Shown here in pieces: positions 42,339 through 54,133 of a stretch of DNA of 64,000 bases. The stretch is taken from assembly GCA_944739405.2 (NCBI GenBank), contig OX123191.2:3762830-3826829 (forward strand), read 5' to 3'. The notes below the pieces were generated by a model. It worked only from the letters and a program-made list of their open reading frames with translations. It searched no databases and was not told the origin of the DNA. Within the stretch, counting starts at the first letter, position 1. Each line of letters begins with the position of its first letter. The position numbers and the translations under genes are program-made. The DNA is from Euclidia mi. Lineage: Eukaryota > Arthropoda > Insecta > Lepidoptera > Erebidae.

Positions 42339-44180
42339 TATATTCTTATCCATATGGGTTAGTAAACAAATAGATTACTTATAGCTATGTTAGTAAAAAC
42401 TTAATATCTATTAACTTATTTGGAGACCAGGTTGTTGTTCTGAATGCACCTTGGAACAACATCACCTAATAAAGGAGAGTCATACCTCCCCGAAATGGTC
42501 TTCAGGTCACTGACCTGGGATGATCATGGTCAACGCTTTATAGGGATATATTTCGATAAAATATCATGTTTAGTTTCATAGTTGTAATATTTTGGATAAG
42601 GTCTTGTGAATATTTATATCAATCCTGTCCTTCCTGTTAAAAGCTGCTAATTTTATTTTGTTTATTTATTACATCATAAGATCGATTTCATAGCAAATAA
42701 TACCGTACTTAAGTAACTCAGACGTCTTTGAAAGTACTTGAAATTATGATAGCTATAGGAACTTAAAACATTTTATGGTTACATAACTGTATTTTTCATT
42801 ATGGTCAGGATATATTGTATATTTGGAAAACAGCAGAAAGTAACTTATAATATTATACCATACATTATTAAGTTATTGGTACTGTAAGCTTAGCATCTAA
42901 TTCAGTTTTAAAATAATCAATGGTTCGTTACAAATTGAACAGTCTTTTATGGAAAGTGCATTAAAAATTGTAACGTTCTTAGTATTAATAGGATACTACT
43001 TTATTACTAGGCATAGATACATATATTATTTAAATATGATATATCTACTTTGGGGTCATATAAAATTGCTAACGTTTATAACCCTCGAACAATATCCCAA
43101 AATATGTATTAGGTAAATTTTATATTTAAAAATAACCGCGATATTTCAAAACTGTCTAGCCAGCGATTTTGTTTAATTATTTCCACCGGGAGATTTATGT
43201 GGCGTTAAGTGACAACGTCAATATGGTCGGCGACGGGGTGACAAATAACTTGCAATTTATTCGGCCCGAACTAGCGCCCGTATTCTGAGCACCTAACGTC
43301 GGGATGAGAGCAAATGTTTGAAACTCCTAAAAATGGTTAATTTTTAGGTTGGTTGAATTGATGGTGTGTTCAACCACAGTCAATCACAAATAATTCTACG
43401 ATAATTTCGTAGAATTATTTTTTTGTTGAGTTTAGGCATTTGTAAGTTGTCATAATGTTTATGAAATAGTTTTAAGTTTCCTTTAGAAAAATCATTTGGT
43501 TTTAAATTTTGTTCATAATTTAGAAAAGACGTAATCGTTTTTTTTTGTTATATTTTTTAATAATTCCCACCGAAGACAATTTAATCATTCTGTAAGCACA
43601 ATTTTACTATGTTCAATGACTAGGTGTAATTCATTTTCAATATGTGAATGTTTTTATAGATATATAAATATATTTGTCAGTTATAATTTCTCCTTAGTTT
43701 GAGAACGTAGAAAGCGAGGTAAAAATTTTATTTTTTCGTTTCTTTTCTTTTCTAAGCTTTATAGTAGATATATTAGTAATATTATTAGTATCATGTAAGT
43801 TGTTCGTCAAATTTCCTCCCAGAATACAGCCCCATGTAGTCGGAAGCCGACAGCCAATATATTGTGGAGTGTCGGCCCATACTTTTGTATTGCTGTCAGA
43901 TGTTTTTTTATTTAAAGCCTCACTACCAGCCCACGGTTCCTTGCTTTTGTGTTTATTATATAATTTTATATTCCACAAATTTGTAGCAAAAATAATTGGT
44001 GTGATGTCCACTGGTCTGAAAACGTTAAGATTGGTATTATTTACGTAAGCAATATTCTGTTGCCATGATACAATTGATCCACTTTTCATAATAAGGTATT
44101 TCAAAACTGCATCTATTGTAGTTAAATTAATTTTGGATTTTTTTTTATTTACCTAAAGCTTTAAAATATGTTTGCCTGTT
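42339..44180. other. Intergenic DNA with a small palindrome
   Basis: No gene is supported. A 14-bp-arm palindrome lies at 43388-43420 ('aaataattctacga'). The 136-codon minus frame at 43694-44104 has no recognisable domain and biased, AT-driven composition. Confidence 0.4.
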
Positions 44181-44182
44181 TA

Positions 44183-44345
44183 TCCAGTGGTTAGTGAGTC
44201 TGTCATATTAGGTTCGATTCTTACCTGGGGCGAATTTTTGTGTGAGGAACACGTTGATTTGTTTTGTACTTGGGTGTATTATTTTCATAACATGTATATA
44301 TTTACTTCAGTATGTTTTTCCCATACAGGCTCAGCCTTATTTTGT
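44183..44345 (+). repeat. SINE-B-like copy
   Basis: 'atccagtggttagtgagtct' (A-box region), 'ggttcgattcttacctgg' (B box), then 'gtgtgaggaacacgttgat' and 'acatgtatatatttacttca', following the SINE-B order. The tail is lost. Confidence 0.5.
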
Positions 44346-45060
44346 ATCCGATGGCCATCTATGGAATGTTCTAGTATACTAAAAACAACAATAGCCTACT
44401 CCAATACAAGCTCTAAAATCTCAACCGTTTGCATAATGCGCCCTATCTCGTGCCAAGCATAAATCGGAATAACATACAACGGCACAACCGAACGCGGTAC
44501 ACCGTCCCCTAGCTAATTAATGCCGGGTTCAGACACCACTAGGTTTTATTACGACACATACGATGCAAATAATAAAAAAAATCACAGCAGAACTTGACAC
44601 ACCCTAGAGGCCATAAAACACCAACTTTCTCATTCAGAAGCAGCGGAAAAGAATAAAACTGCAAGTAGTTTTAAATCATAGTTTTATTTCTCTTAAGCGC
44701 AAACATGAAGAAGTAGCGTTATAATAATTTATGACGAAGTTCTTTGTTACATTCTATATGTTACTTTGCTTTGCCCACGACTTCGGCTGTATGGGACCAA
44801 TTTACCCCGTTAGCACCCTAACGGGGTAAATTGATTTAATTGATCCCATACAAATTAATTGTAATTACCCAAAATCCTCTCTTATGGCTTCCATACACTT
44901 CCTAAGTCACATAGGTACATGATAATTTCAGCTTGCATCCAGCTGTTTCAGCTGTGCGTTGTCTGTTAGCAGCCAGTAACGTAAGAATTTTATATGTACC
45001 ACCTTTTGCATACATGTAGATTTGTACAATCATCATTCTATAGCGTTTCGCAGTCCACCA
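44346..45060. other. Intergenic DNA with a palindrome
   Basis: Nothing coding. The palindrome at 44798-44833 has 16-bp arms ('caatttaccccgttag') and weaker outer pairing (atgggac/gatcccat). Confidence 0.45.
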
Positions 45061-45065
45061 TTGGA

Positions 45066-45540
45066 CATAGACTCACGCCTGTATCCCCGAAGGGGTAGTC
45101 AGAGGTGTAATCTTACACCCACATTTTGCTATGAACTTTTAGCATAACATAACTTCACTCCTTTTATCCCCGAAGGGGTAGGCAGAAGTGTATTACACAC
45201 CCACATTTCGCCAGTTATGTTTCGGTCCCAATGTAGTAGGGGGCGAACCTATTGCCATCTACCGGGCACATTATCAAAAGAGCGATAATTAACATTTTTA
45301 ATACCCACATAACTTCGAAAAGTCAGAGGTGTGTGCCCGGGATACCTGGAGATCGAACTTTTAGGTCCCACGTAATAGGGTGCGAGCCTATTTCCGTTAC
45401 CGGGCACATCAGCAGACTCCGTACTGCTACTGAGAATTCGGAAAAACCCAGTAACGCTTTTGCCCGACCCGGGAATCGAACCCAGGACCTCCGATCAGCA
45501 GTCGCATACGCTATGCACTGGACCACGGAAGCAGTCCATT
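45066..45540 (-). repeat. SINE-A copy split by a second SINE-A fragment
   Basis: On the minus strand a tRNA-Arg-like head (complement 'cgaacccaggacctccgat', 'ctatgcactggaccac') and body (45345-45540) are separated from a SINE-A tail at 45068-45145 ('tcacgcctgtatccccgaag') by another tail fragment (45150-45282: 'cttttatccccgaaggggta', 'cgaacctattgccatctacc'). The best reading is a later truncated insertion or a local rearrangement inside an older copy. Confidence 0.65.
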
Positions 45541-45675
45541 GGACATAGGCCTTTCCGTATATGCGACACAATAGCGTTGTTAGTCAATAGGAGGCTTTTA
45601 TCTACTATCACGCCGGCCAGACGGGTTGGAATAGGATGCGAAGTCCAGTTTATCATTTCTACCATTGATTCTATT

Positions 45676-45729
45676 TAGTTCGTTAGTCGCCTACAACCCT
45701 CGTAGTTCTTTAGTCGCCTACAACCTTCG
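45676..45729. repeat. 27-bp tandem duplication
   Basis: 'tagttcgttagtcgcctaca' + 'accctcg' is followed by 'tagttctttagtcgcctaca' + 'accttcg'. The core 'ttagtcgcct' is the complement of the composite-SINE head motif. Confidence 0.85.
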
Positions 45730-46525
45730 GCCTTATATGGAAATTTGTATTGGCCGTCACTGAACAAAGAAAAATACATAATATTAATCTGTTAATCGGC
45801 AATTTAGTAACATGACAAAGCAAATTTTACGTAATAAGCGTTTTCAGCACATCGTGTTGGCCCTTAGCGTCATAAAAACAGTTCATTTCAACTAAAATCC
45901 CTGCGGCACTGGATCAAACTTTGAATAATTTAAAACTATAGTTTAAGCCGAGCTTAAACGGTTGATGAACGAGGTGATTTAGTGGAAAATTGGCAATTTT
46001 CAAGTGGAACTATCACCACTCAAATCAGTAGACTTAAATTTTAAAACCGGTTTTCAATTTTCTTCATAGGGATGGCTAAGTTTTTAGTTGACAGACGCGT
46101 GATTAAAGTTTTTTGTTGAAACTCTTCGGTAAGCTTGTGGACGGTAACGGGAATATTTTAAGTCACTCAAGTTGTGTAATATGATTTTCAATTTTAGGTA
46201 TTTAGTGATCGTTAGGAATTTTTTTGTGGTTCTCTTTATGCAATTACTTTAAGAATTTGTCTTTACTGGTTTAATTTTGATGTACTTTCGTGGTTTACTA
46301 AATGTACTAGTTCGTTGCATATAACATACACTGACAAATATCTATATTTTCAGTGTCGTAACTTTCTCTATCAAATCGCCAAGTTCTGATAAAGATTTCA
46401 TTTACAGTAATTTGTGGTAACATGATATCTGAGGCTGCCAAAACACTGAGCATTGCGTACTTACAATATGAATAAAAATTAGAGAAAATTTAATGCTTGC
46501 TTGTTGAGAAAATTGAATCCTTGTG
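45730..46525. other. Intergenic DNA, nothing recognised
   Basis: AT-rich, no gene or repeat recognised. Confidence 0.4.
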
Positions 46526-46790
46526 GACTGCCTCAGTGGTCCAGTGGATAACGTATGCGACTGCTGATCGGAGGTCCCGGGTTCGATTCCCGGGTTGGGC
46601 AAAGTGTTACTGGGTTTTCCCAAATTCTCAGTAGCAGCACGGAGTCTGATGATGTGCCCGGTAACGGCCATAGGCTTGGCCCCTATTACGTGGGACCTAA
46701 AAATTCATGGCGAAATGTGGGTGTAATATTACACCTTTACCTACCCCTTCGGGGATACAGGCGTGAGACTATAAATAAATAAAATAAACA
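46526..46790 (+). repeat. SINE-A with tRNA-Arg-like head
   Basis: Head 'gactgcctcagtggtccagt' + 'ggataacgtatgcgactgc' resembles tRNA-Arg (A box 'tggtccagtgg', B box 'ggttcgattcc'). Body and tail are as in other SINE-A copies, ending 'ggcgtgagactataaataaa'. The head differs from the 'ttggtctcgcggc' heads at 10215, 25048 and 41068, so there are at least two SINE-A subfamilies. SINE-B follows immediately. Confidence 0.85.
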
Positions 46791-46796
46791 ATTAAT

Positions 46797-46985
46797 TAAA
46801 TAAACATGCATGAACATGGATGTTTGTCTTGGTCTGGGTGTTTCTATGTATAATATGTATGTATTTACAAAAAAAATTGTATATGTATGTTTATCCATAA
46901 TCTAGTACCCATAGTACAAGCTTTGCTTAGTTTGGGACTAGATGGTGTTGTGTGAATGTGGTAGAATATTATTATTATTTATTAA
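46797..46985 (+). repeat. SINE-B, 5'-truncated
   Basis: 'catgaacatggatgtttgtc', 'tgtttctatgtataatatg', 'tagtttgggactagatggtg', 'gtagaatattattattattt' match the body and tail of 8944-9192. The tRNA-like head is absent. Confidence 0.85.
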
Positions 46986-47690
46986 GTACGGTTGAATATC
47001 ATGCATTTAAAATTATTCCGCTATCATTTACTGCAACAAAACTACCAACCACTCTTCAAACTAAACCTTAAAAAAATATCACCCATCACAGTAACAAATG
47101 TTATTCGACCTACTTACTACAAAATTGTCCTTCACGAAAAAAAGTTTATACGAAACATGCATATGAAGTGACAGTCGGTTAACAAGTCGTGGTTAATTAA
47201 TCCTTTATTGCTTACATATAAAACCACAACAAAGGACGACCATGTACCGATTTGTTACCTGTCAGTATAAACGGTTTTTCCCATAGTTAAATGTACCGCA
47301 CGGTGTCAGTGATTGGATAAAAAATGGTAGCAGTCGCTCGTGGAACTATTTTGCGGAAAATGTTGCGATGTCAGTGTTTGAAACATTTATAACAATGTGA
47401 GGAGTAACTGCGATTTTATTGTACGTGTGGCTCTGTCAGAGATTTGACTATACCGCTTCGGAATTTAGTCAGGGGTCCAATTCTGCTAAATAAATATAGT
47501 TTCGATATCATGTCAGTGTCATACTTACGTCACAAAAAGTGTATTCTTCTAAATTATCTGATAATTGAACGAAGTTGTAACGAGATCGTAAATTGAAACA
47601 AGTGTCAAATTATGTGTCAACGACGAACTGTTTATTTCAAATGAGTCCATTCAAAATATAATATCAATGTCATATAAAAATAGGAGAATT
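46986..47690. other. Intergenic DNA, nothing recognised
   Basis: No supported gene. Confidence 0.4.
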
Positions 47691-48065
47691 GGCCCCCAGG
47701 AATGTGAAGGCTGTGTCAACTGTCATGCTAATTCTAACAAAATTGTAAATTAAATAATTTGGTGACTTAAAGAGTGTCATCGTTACTTCCTGGGGGGCAA
47801 TCGTGCTAAACGTCAACGTATTTACCAAAACCAAACTTCAACCGAAAACGTTACGTTATGCACATTTCGTATCGTGCTAATTATTTGAACGTAAACGATT
47901 TGGTTTTTGTAGGGCAGATACGTTCAGTGACAGCTAGGTGACAGCGTGCGAGCGAACTGTCGTTGTTGCTTGGTATCGCGCTATTATTTGACAACGTTTT
48001 AAACCAAAACCGTTACGTTCGCGAACGTCTCATACGTTGTCAAACCAAAAGTTCCTATCGACGAA
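47686..48065. mobile_element. DNA-transposon ends of the CCTGGGGG family
   Basis: 'gaattggcccccagg' (47686-47700) and 'cctggggggcaatcgtgcta' (47789-47808) face each other as inverted ends. The right one leads into text rich in 'aacgt' and 'aaccaaa'. The same end lies, inverted, at 52461-52479 ('agcacgattagcccccagg'). These look like termini of a TIR transposon family; no transposase is recognised. Confidence 0.45.
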
Positions 48066-48406
48066 CTTTTCAATTATATAATATTTTAAATTTGAGAAAA
48101 TTATTAGGATAATTTTGTATTAATTATCAATTTCGTGGCATATGCTTATAATACGTTTGGTTGCAACTTAAATGAGTGAACGACATTCTTTCATATAAGA
48201 CATTTTTTATAGATATCGCTTATTGTTGCGGTAGAATTCATTATTGCAAGATTGGTGTCAAGCTTGCTTGGCCCTATATTTATAACAATATCTAGGAAGG
48301 CGCAATCTCATCAAAAAGGCTACATCTCGACGCGAAACCTTCCTAGAAATTCACTTTTGAAAGGCTGAAACAATAATATTATGTGGATATACGTATACCA
48401 TACACA
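48066..48406. other. Intergenic DNA, nothing recognised
   Basis: No gene or repeat recognised. Confidence 0.4.
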
Positions 48407-48775
48407 TAATACATACATACATACATAGTCTCACGCCTATAACCCCGAAGAGGTAGGCAGAGGTGTATTTCTACACCCACTTTTCGCCAGATATACTTTA
48501 GTCCTACGTAACAGGGGGCGAGCCTATTGCCGTACCGGGCACATTACCAGACTCCGTGCTGCTACTGAGAATTTCCTAACGGAAAAACCCAATAACACCT
48601 TGCCCGACCCGGGAATCTAACCCGAGACCTCCCAATCCCACGCGCACATTTATGCCGCGAGACCAACGAGGCAGTCGTATAGGGTTTGATGTCGAGTTTT
48701 CCGTCTCTACGCAAAGATGGTATTTGCATCGTGTTATCACTTAGTCGCCTCTTACGACACCCACGGGTAGACATA
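48407..48775 (-). repeat. Composite SINE, minus strand
   Basis: From the left: (ATAC)n tail, complement of the SINE-A tail ('tcacgcctataaccccgaag'), body, head ('gccgcgagaccaacgaggca' + 'gtc' to 48676), then directly the complement of the second module ('gtatagggtttgatgtcgag', 'agtcgcctcttacgacaccc', 'acgggtag'). The junction is the same as at 25047/25048. The far 5' end of the GCCGTGTGG module is missing. Confidence 0.8.
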
Positions 48776-49512
48776 ATACTGTCACAGTTATAGGTTCTTT
48801 GCTCTCAGGCGCCTGTATACAGCAAGTAGACGACTGATAAACGTGCATTTATAATTAATTTTCCTAAGTACCTAGATAGGTATTGTAATTATTTAATTTA
48901 ACCAAGACACAGACAAAAGCGTAGTGCTCATCATACAAAGATTTGTCGTGTAAGGAATCCAACCCACTACCTCGGGTAACAGACCTAAGTCTTAGATTAG
49001 GGCTGGGTGGCAGCGAGTTGAATGTGCGTGCGTGGGAAGCGCAATGCGGTGCCGACACAGAATTGTAAATTTAATGTAATCCGTGGGTGCCTAATAGTTC
49101 AATGAGTCGGTCAGAGCCTAGTCTCTGGCCAGCCTATTTTGACTAGTTGATTCAGGGCTCTTAAATTTGGCTTGCTTTGGCCGATCAGCGAAGGGAAGGC
49201 CACAGGAGCTATTCGCTTGGTGACATTTCAAAGGCATAATCACGGGAAAACCTGCCCCGGGTCTTTGTTGCCACGAGACCCGCCATGACAAAACATCACT
49301 GTTGCCCACTTTGTATATATAGTGAAAGTAATAAGCCTTGGAGTCTTATCTATCTAATAAGTTCGTACATCAAGAACCACCTGCCCATACGTATGAGAGT
49401 GGTTAGGGTAGGTGCCGCCTTTCGTCCTTAGTGACCATTTAGACCGGATGAATTTCTAAGTGAATTGTAAGAAAATATCCGTGAAGAAGAGAAACATAAG
49501 AATAAATTAATT
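48776..49512. other. Intergenic DNA, nothing recognised
   Basis: Short frames only (49118-49309 and 48864-49058 on the minus strand) without domains. Confidence 0.4.
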
Positions 49513-49852
49513 CTCTGTGAGACCTGGCAGTGTGGTCCCAAACTAGGCACAGCCTAGTGGCATGGTTATATATAAATATTGCTTTTATACACATACGAGT
49601 ATTATAGTTATGGTAATTTGCTCATCGCACAAAGAGTTCTCCTGGGTGGTAATCGAACCCATGACTTTCGTCTTAGCAGTCAGGGTTAGGTACCACTAGA
49701 CCAATAAGCCGATCTACAAGGGAGACTAACCACTGACTCAGCAGGATGTGATACAAGTGTGTGAGCTAACATAAGCGTACTTTCTAATCGGGTATCGAGT
49801 CCAAAATCTGATGATCCAGTTTTACCCAGACTACCACTGGACCACTTCAATA
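49513..49852 (-). repeat. SINE-B copies, minus strand (one copy plus a second head)
   Basis: 49520-49715: the complement of body text ('gtcccaaactaggcacagcc') and of a head with B box ('gtaatcgaaccc') and A box ('ccactagacca'). 49797-49852: another head-like segment ('tatcgagtcc', 'ccactggacca'). Both are decayed. Confidence 0.55.
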
Positions 49853-50409
49853 GATAGTTAAAGGAATAGAGTAGGTATGTATATTAAAAAGCAAGCTCCA
49901 ATTTCATATTTTGATTTTATTTATTCAGTGTGTTGAGATGATTAAATCTGATACAAAATATAATTTTAAGTAGAGTTGAAACAAACAACATATGTTAGGC
50001 CATTGTTACAACGTGAACTTCACATTAATAATTATGTATTTAGTTTGGTTTACATTATTTTAGATAGTATATTCTTGTTTAATGTCCAAGAAGTGATGAT
50101 GGTCTCGATTTAGCTCATAGCAAATTGCTCATTTTTGTTAACTTGCAATTATGTCCATGTGGTTGTGCTAACGAGCGGCTTATTATTCTGCTTACTCCTA
50201 GGCTACTGTGAACAAAATTAAAACATAAATTATTCAGTAATTATTTACTCAAATATAAGTCCCATCAAAATAACTAAACCCGCTGACATTTAACTTAAGA
50301 TTAATATTGTTCTCATACGTGCGCTATATCTTGTGTTTGAGTATAATATACTTACATTATTTTGTTGGGTATTTATGCATATTATGAGACAAGTTCAGAA
50401 TGAATGGAT
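49853..50409. other. Intergenic DNA, nothing recognised
   Basis: AT-rich, nothing recognised. Confidence 0.4.
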
Positions 50410-50457
50410 GGGTGCATAGGGTTCCCTCCAAGAGGGTGCATAGGGTTCCCTCCAAGA
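50410..50457. repeat. Exact 24-bp tandem duplication
   Basis: 'gggtgcatagggttccctcc' + 'aaga' twice, without mismatch. Confidence 0.95.
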
Positions 50458-50540
50458 ACTTAGGGTCCCAAGCCAACCTCACCTGCAAGTGGTGCACCTG
50501 CCGATCAACGAACGAGGCTCTGGCAAACAAAATATCCCGA

Positions 50541-50665
50541 TAAGCGGCAATAGGCTCGCCACCTATTACGTGGGATCAAAACACTGGCGAAAAGTGGGCG
50601 TTTAATATGCCTCTGCCTACCCCTTCGGGGAAACAGGCGTGAGTCTATGTATGTATGTAGTTCAG
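50541..50665 (+). repeat. SINE-A 3' fragment
   Basis: 'gcggcaataggctcgccacc', 'attacgtgggatcaaaacac', 'ctctgcctaccccttcgggg', 'gcgtgagtctatgtatgtat'. It lacks the tRNA-like head. Confidence 0.8.
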
Positions 50666-51294
50666 AATGAGAGTAAATACTGTAGGATCTTACGTAATGA
50701 TAATTGAAATGCGTACCTGAAAAGTTAGAAAGCCTGCCAAATTCAAATTCTCCAGCTTTTTTGTCTACTTATCTCTTCTTTTATGGAAAGGATGACTATT
50801 ATGCCGAACGCTGACAATTCGGGGTTTGTTTAGCATATTGCTCTGCTCTATATATTATTCAAAATCTGAAAAATAGGTGTTGTTTATTGTAACGATCATA
50901 TAAAATTCGTATTGGGCTCGACAAATAGCAGAAGAAGCTGCAATATTGCGGTAATGTTGTGGTGCATCATCATTTGAATTCACCTTCGTTACTCTAGTGA
51001 AATAAAATCCACTTCTACATGACCAAGTGTGATCATTAATTGTTTTTTGCATAAATCACTTATTACAGTAAACAATATTTCGGTACTTGCCGTATAATTT
51101 TAATAAAATTATTTCGTGATTTCATATTATATATTTATTGACATTCAATGACATTCACATAATGACATTGATTGTCTTTTTAAAATAGTGCTTGCACGTG
51201 GCGCAATGTCGCTACAGCCTCTTTAGTATAAGAATAGTACTTACTATTTTCAAAAACCGGTGTCAAGCACTAAACGTTTGACGTAAGCCCAACG
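50666..51294. other. Intergenic DNA, nothing recognised
   Basis: No supported gene. Confidence 0.4.
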
Positions 51295-52338
51295 TAAAGG
51301 TAGAATTCCGTGCATCGCGATCGATCGCAGCCGCGCGCGGCCTACGACTGTCGTCGATCGCTTGCGACAATAGTCAAAGTATGAAAATGTATGGCACCGC
51401 TGCCAAGGCCCGCGACTGACGCGCGCGGCCAACGAATGTCGTGAGCCGCGCGCGGCAGTGTCTTGAAATTAGTAGTAATGAAAAAAAATTCGGAAGTTTT
51501 GCCGACTATACAGGGTGTAAAAAGACCCTTAACGAAAACTGAAATCCCATGTTGTACCAATCACTACGAACATTTTCTACTTCGGCACCATACCAGGGAA
51601 ATTACTGGTTCAGAAGATATTGAAGCTCAAAGTTAGTATGGAATTTTTCTAATTCGGTACAAAATCGATGCATTTACCCCGCCAATATGTTCTTTAGATG
51701 CCCTGTAAGCCCATGGATAAGTAGGTATTTCGACCATTGCACGCGCGCGCTTTTAATTGCGGTTTAAAAAAAGAGAAAATTAAAAAAAAATTAAACGTTT
51801 CCCAGGTATTATTTTTGGTTAGTATGACTTGGCATGATGTCCACAACGAGTAGACTTTGGCTTGGTGATGGGTCTTGTGACACTCTGTATAAAAACAATT
51901 CAATTTTGTATTATCGTTCCAAACTTCCAACATTTTTGTTCATTAGGTACAATATAATTGCTTTTGAATCAATATTTGCTAGTATCCTTTTTCATTTCTG
52001 CTTTTAAAGACAGGGTCGATTGGTAGATACTCTAGTTTCATAATATAGCAACAGCAGCTCGTCATTCTCCTCTTCTTCTTCAAGCATGTCAATTAGCATT
52101 TCGACCATGATTTTGACTTCGCTAGACACACGTCTAGAGGGAACTGACGAACAACATCTACTAATTTCAAGACACTGCCGCGCGCGGCTCACGACATTCG
52201 TCGGCCGCGCGCGTCTGTCGCGGGCCTCGGCAGCGGTGCCATACATTTTCATACTTTGACTATTGTCGCAAGCGATCGACGACAGTCGTAGGCCGCGCGC
52301 GGCTGCGATCGATCGCGATGCACGGAATTCTACCTTTA
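51295..52338. mobile_element. 1.04-kb element with 181-bp, 98%-identical inverted repeats
   Basis: Left arm 51295-51475 and right arm 52158-52338 are complements with three mismatches that I can count. The arms are GC- and CpG-rich ('gccgcgcgcggcc', 'gatcgatcgcgatc') in AT-rich surroundings. The core (51476-52157) is AT-rich, with 'acagggtgtaaaaagaccc' and an acidic coding-like scrap on the minus strand (about 52091-52004, 'MLEEEEENDELLLLYYE'). Long TIRs point to a DNA transposon or fold-back element; the superfamily and target duplication are not resolved (taa and tta border the arms). Confidence 0.75.
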
Positions 52339-52402
52339 AGGTTGCGTCTACGGTCCGAACGCTCAATACAATTAGCACGATACCATGTTTGACATCAGCC
52401 AA
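52004..52402 (-). pseudogene. Open frame across the right inverted repeat, coding-like tail
   Basis: A 132-codon minus frame. Its first two thirds read through the GC-rich right arm and are probably non-coding. The last about 30 codons, acidic and Leu-rich, could be the start of a transposase (PIF/Harbinger-like proteins often open with such a stretch), but nothing further follows. I would not call it a gene. Confidence 0.25.
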
Positions 52403-52460
52403 ACTAAAACCAAACGTTCACCAAATACGTTACGTTGTCAACGTTTGAACGTTTGAAAAT

Positions 52461-52479
52461 AGCACGATTAGCCCCCAGG
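52461..52479 (-). mobile_element. CCTGGGGG-family transposon end
   Basis: 'agcacgattagcccccagg' is the inverted counterpart of 47789-47808 (cctggggggcaatcgtgcta, two differences). The 120 bp inside it (52340-52460) shares 'aaaccaaacgtt'/'acgttacgtt' style text with the copy at 47809-48060. Confidence 0.5.
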
Positions 52480-54125
52480 TTCTTCTTAACTCTATAATCC
52501 ATCTGATGGAAAATTCATAAAGAAAATTTTATTTTGACGTTCATAAACAACACTTTTCTGAACAAAATATATTACTTTGAATTGAAGAATTGTATAGTTT
52601 GTTGCTGAACCTAAACTATTCGTAGACATAGGTAAAATGCGCTAGCTACGTTTTCCTGCACACAAATAATTTTTTAAATTACCGTGAAAAATTATAGCAA
52701 TTTTTCACGGTAACACGGGTATTGAATATTCTTTTTGATTAACAGAACGCTATGTTGACTGTTGTTTATTGAACTACTCATGTCTGTATTTGGTACTTTA
52801 CTAATTGTTTCTCTGTAATTGTTATAATATGAATACCAGAACAAGTAAATAACAGAAAAAATGTTTAACCCAGAAGATTATACAGTAATCTACATCAAGG
52901 AGCAATATCAAAAATAGCCCTCCTAATACTCTTGAGTATTTTACTTGGTTAAACTCCTATATTATCTATCTTTATTACTAATAGTTTGGCTAGTCAAATT
53001 TTAGCAAGACTTGATATCGAAACCTATTCTAATTATCATTAAGACAGTCTATTTACGTAAACCCAAGAGTTCTCAGATTTCTTGAAATTTAGGTAACTAG
53101 TTGAGTGCCTAGTTCATATTTCTAGATTTAATAACTTTTTTTCAATCATCTAGAATCACCTTTTCGGCGGTCTTACTCGTAAAGTATTTTTGGTTCTTCA
53201 TTCATCTCAGTTTAATAACGTATTTCCAGGTATTGACTTAATAGATTAAACAGTACTTTTCTCACGTAGCGCGCAGGGAACTGGCAAAATGGATGGTAAG
53301 TAACAAACAGGATAAAGACCTCTTTCTAGGTCTTTGTCATGCCGTAGTAAGGTTGCTTAACCTGGTGTCTGAAGAACTGCACATACTGGTATTACAAGCT
53401 CCTCAGTAACTACTATAGGAGTATAAGAACAAAATCTACAGCAAATAAAAAGCAATTGCCTTTTTTACGGACACAATGAACACCCAGACTCGAAACAACA
53501 ATTTATGGATCATACAAAGGTTGCCTCGTGTGATTACATAGTTAAGCGTGGCCTACATGGCCCTAGAATACGAAATAAAGTCGTTGAAAGAGAGCCAAAA
53601 TAAATTTGCCTAAGTAATTTGTCTCAGGTGGGATTTCTAGGTTAGGTTATTGGCGAGAATAACAATGACCTTGTTATATTCAGATTTTTACGTACAAAGG
53701 TATTTATTTTTCAGGCGTGAGGCAATGGTTGCCTATTTGCTATTTTATCGAATCTTCTTTTATAGTTTTAGTAACTTATAACAGTCTAGCGCGTTTTGAC
53801 GTGGTCATACTGGTCATTTAAAAATTATATATTTTAGCATGCTTTTATCCGGAAATTCAGTTTGAGCGTTATTTCTATACAATTTACATTTTTTTCTGAA
53901 ATTGATGATTAAAATTACTTCCTGAAAAACGTGAATAAATTTCAAGCGAATAATAACAGTACGTCAAATTCCTGTAAATGAGTGTGAAGATCATCAAATT
54001 CCGACCGGCTGTTTAGACGGAAGCCGGCGCCCGGACGAACGTGTTCACGCGTACACCCGGCGACCGAACGGCCAGCCCCGACCAGTGCAGTGTTACCAAC
54101 TTAGTGCAATTTCCACAAAATGGTG
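52480..54125. other. Intergenic DNA with a palindrome and a possible first exon
   Basis: A 15-bp-arm palindrome lies at 52679-52713 ('ttaccgtgaaaaatt'). A GC-rich patch at 54000-54110 precedes the SINE at 54134. No coding sequence longer than a few codons is supported. Confidence 0.4.
53230..53295 (+). other. Candidate 5' exon with start codon (weak)
   Basis: 'atttccag' (acceptor-like, ending 53229) is followed by 'ggcaaaatggatg/gtaagt'. The ATG at 53289 has a good insect start context (caaaATGg) and is followed after 7 coding bases by a consensus splice donor. That could be a first coding exon of a gene whose other exons lie outside what I can recognise. It could equally be chance. Confidence 0.2.
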
Positions 54126-54133
54126 GTTTCTGG

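Noticed and set aside
43694..44104. 136-codon minus-strand frame
   Set aside because: No domain, no splice or promoter context, Lys/Asn/Thr-rich in AT-rich DNA; probably chance.
46526..46610. Functional tRNA-Arg gene
   Set aside because: The cloverleaf is not closed and SINE-A body and tail follow directly; it is a SINE head.
52004..52402. PIF/Harbinger transposase gene
   Set aside because: Only about 30 acidic, Leu-rich codons are suggestive; no DDE nuclease motif follows.
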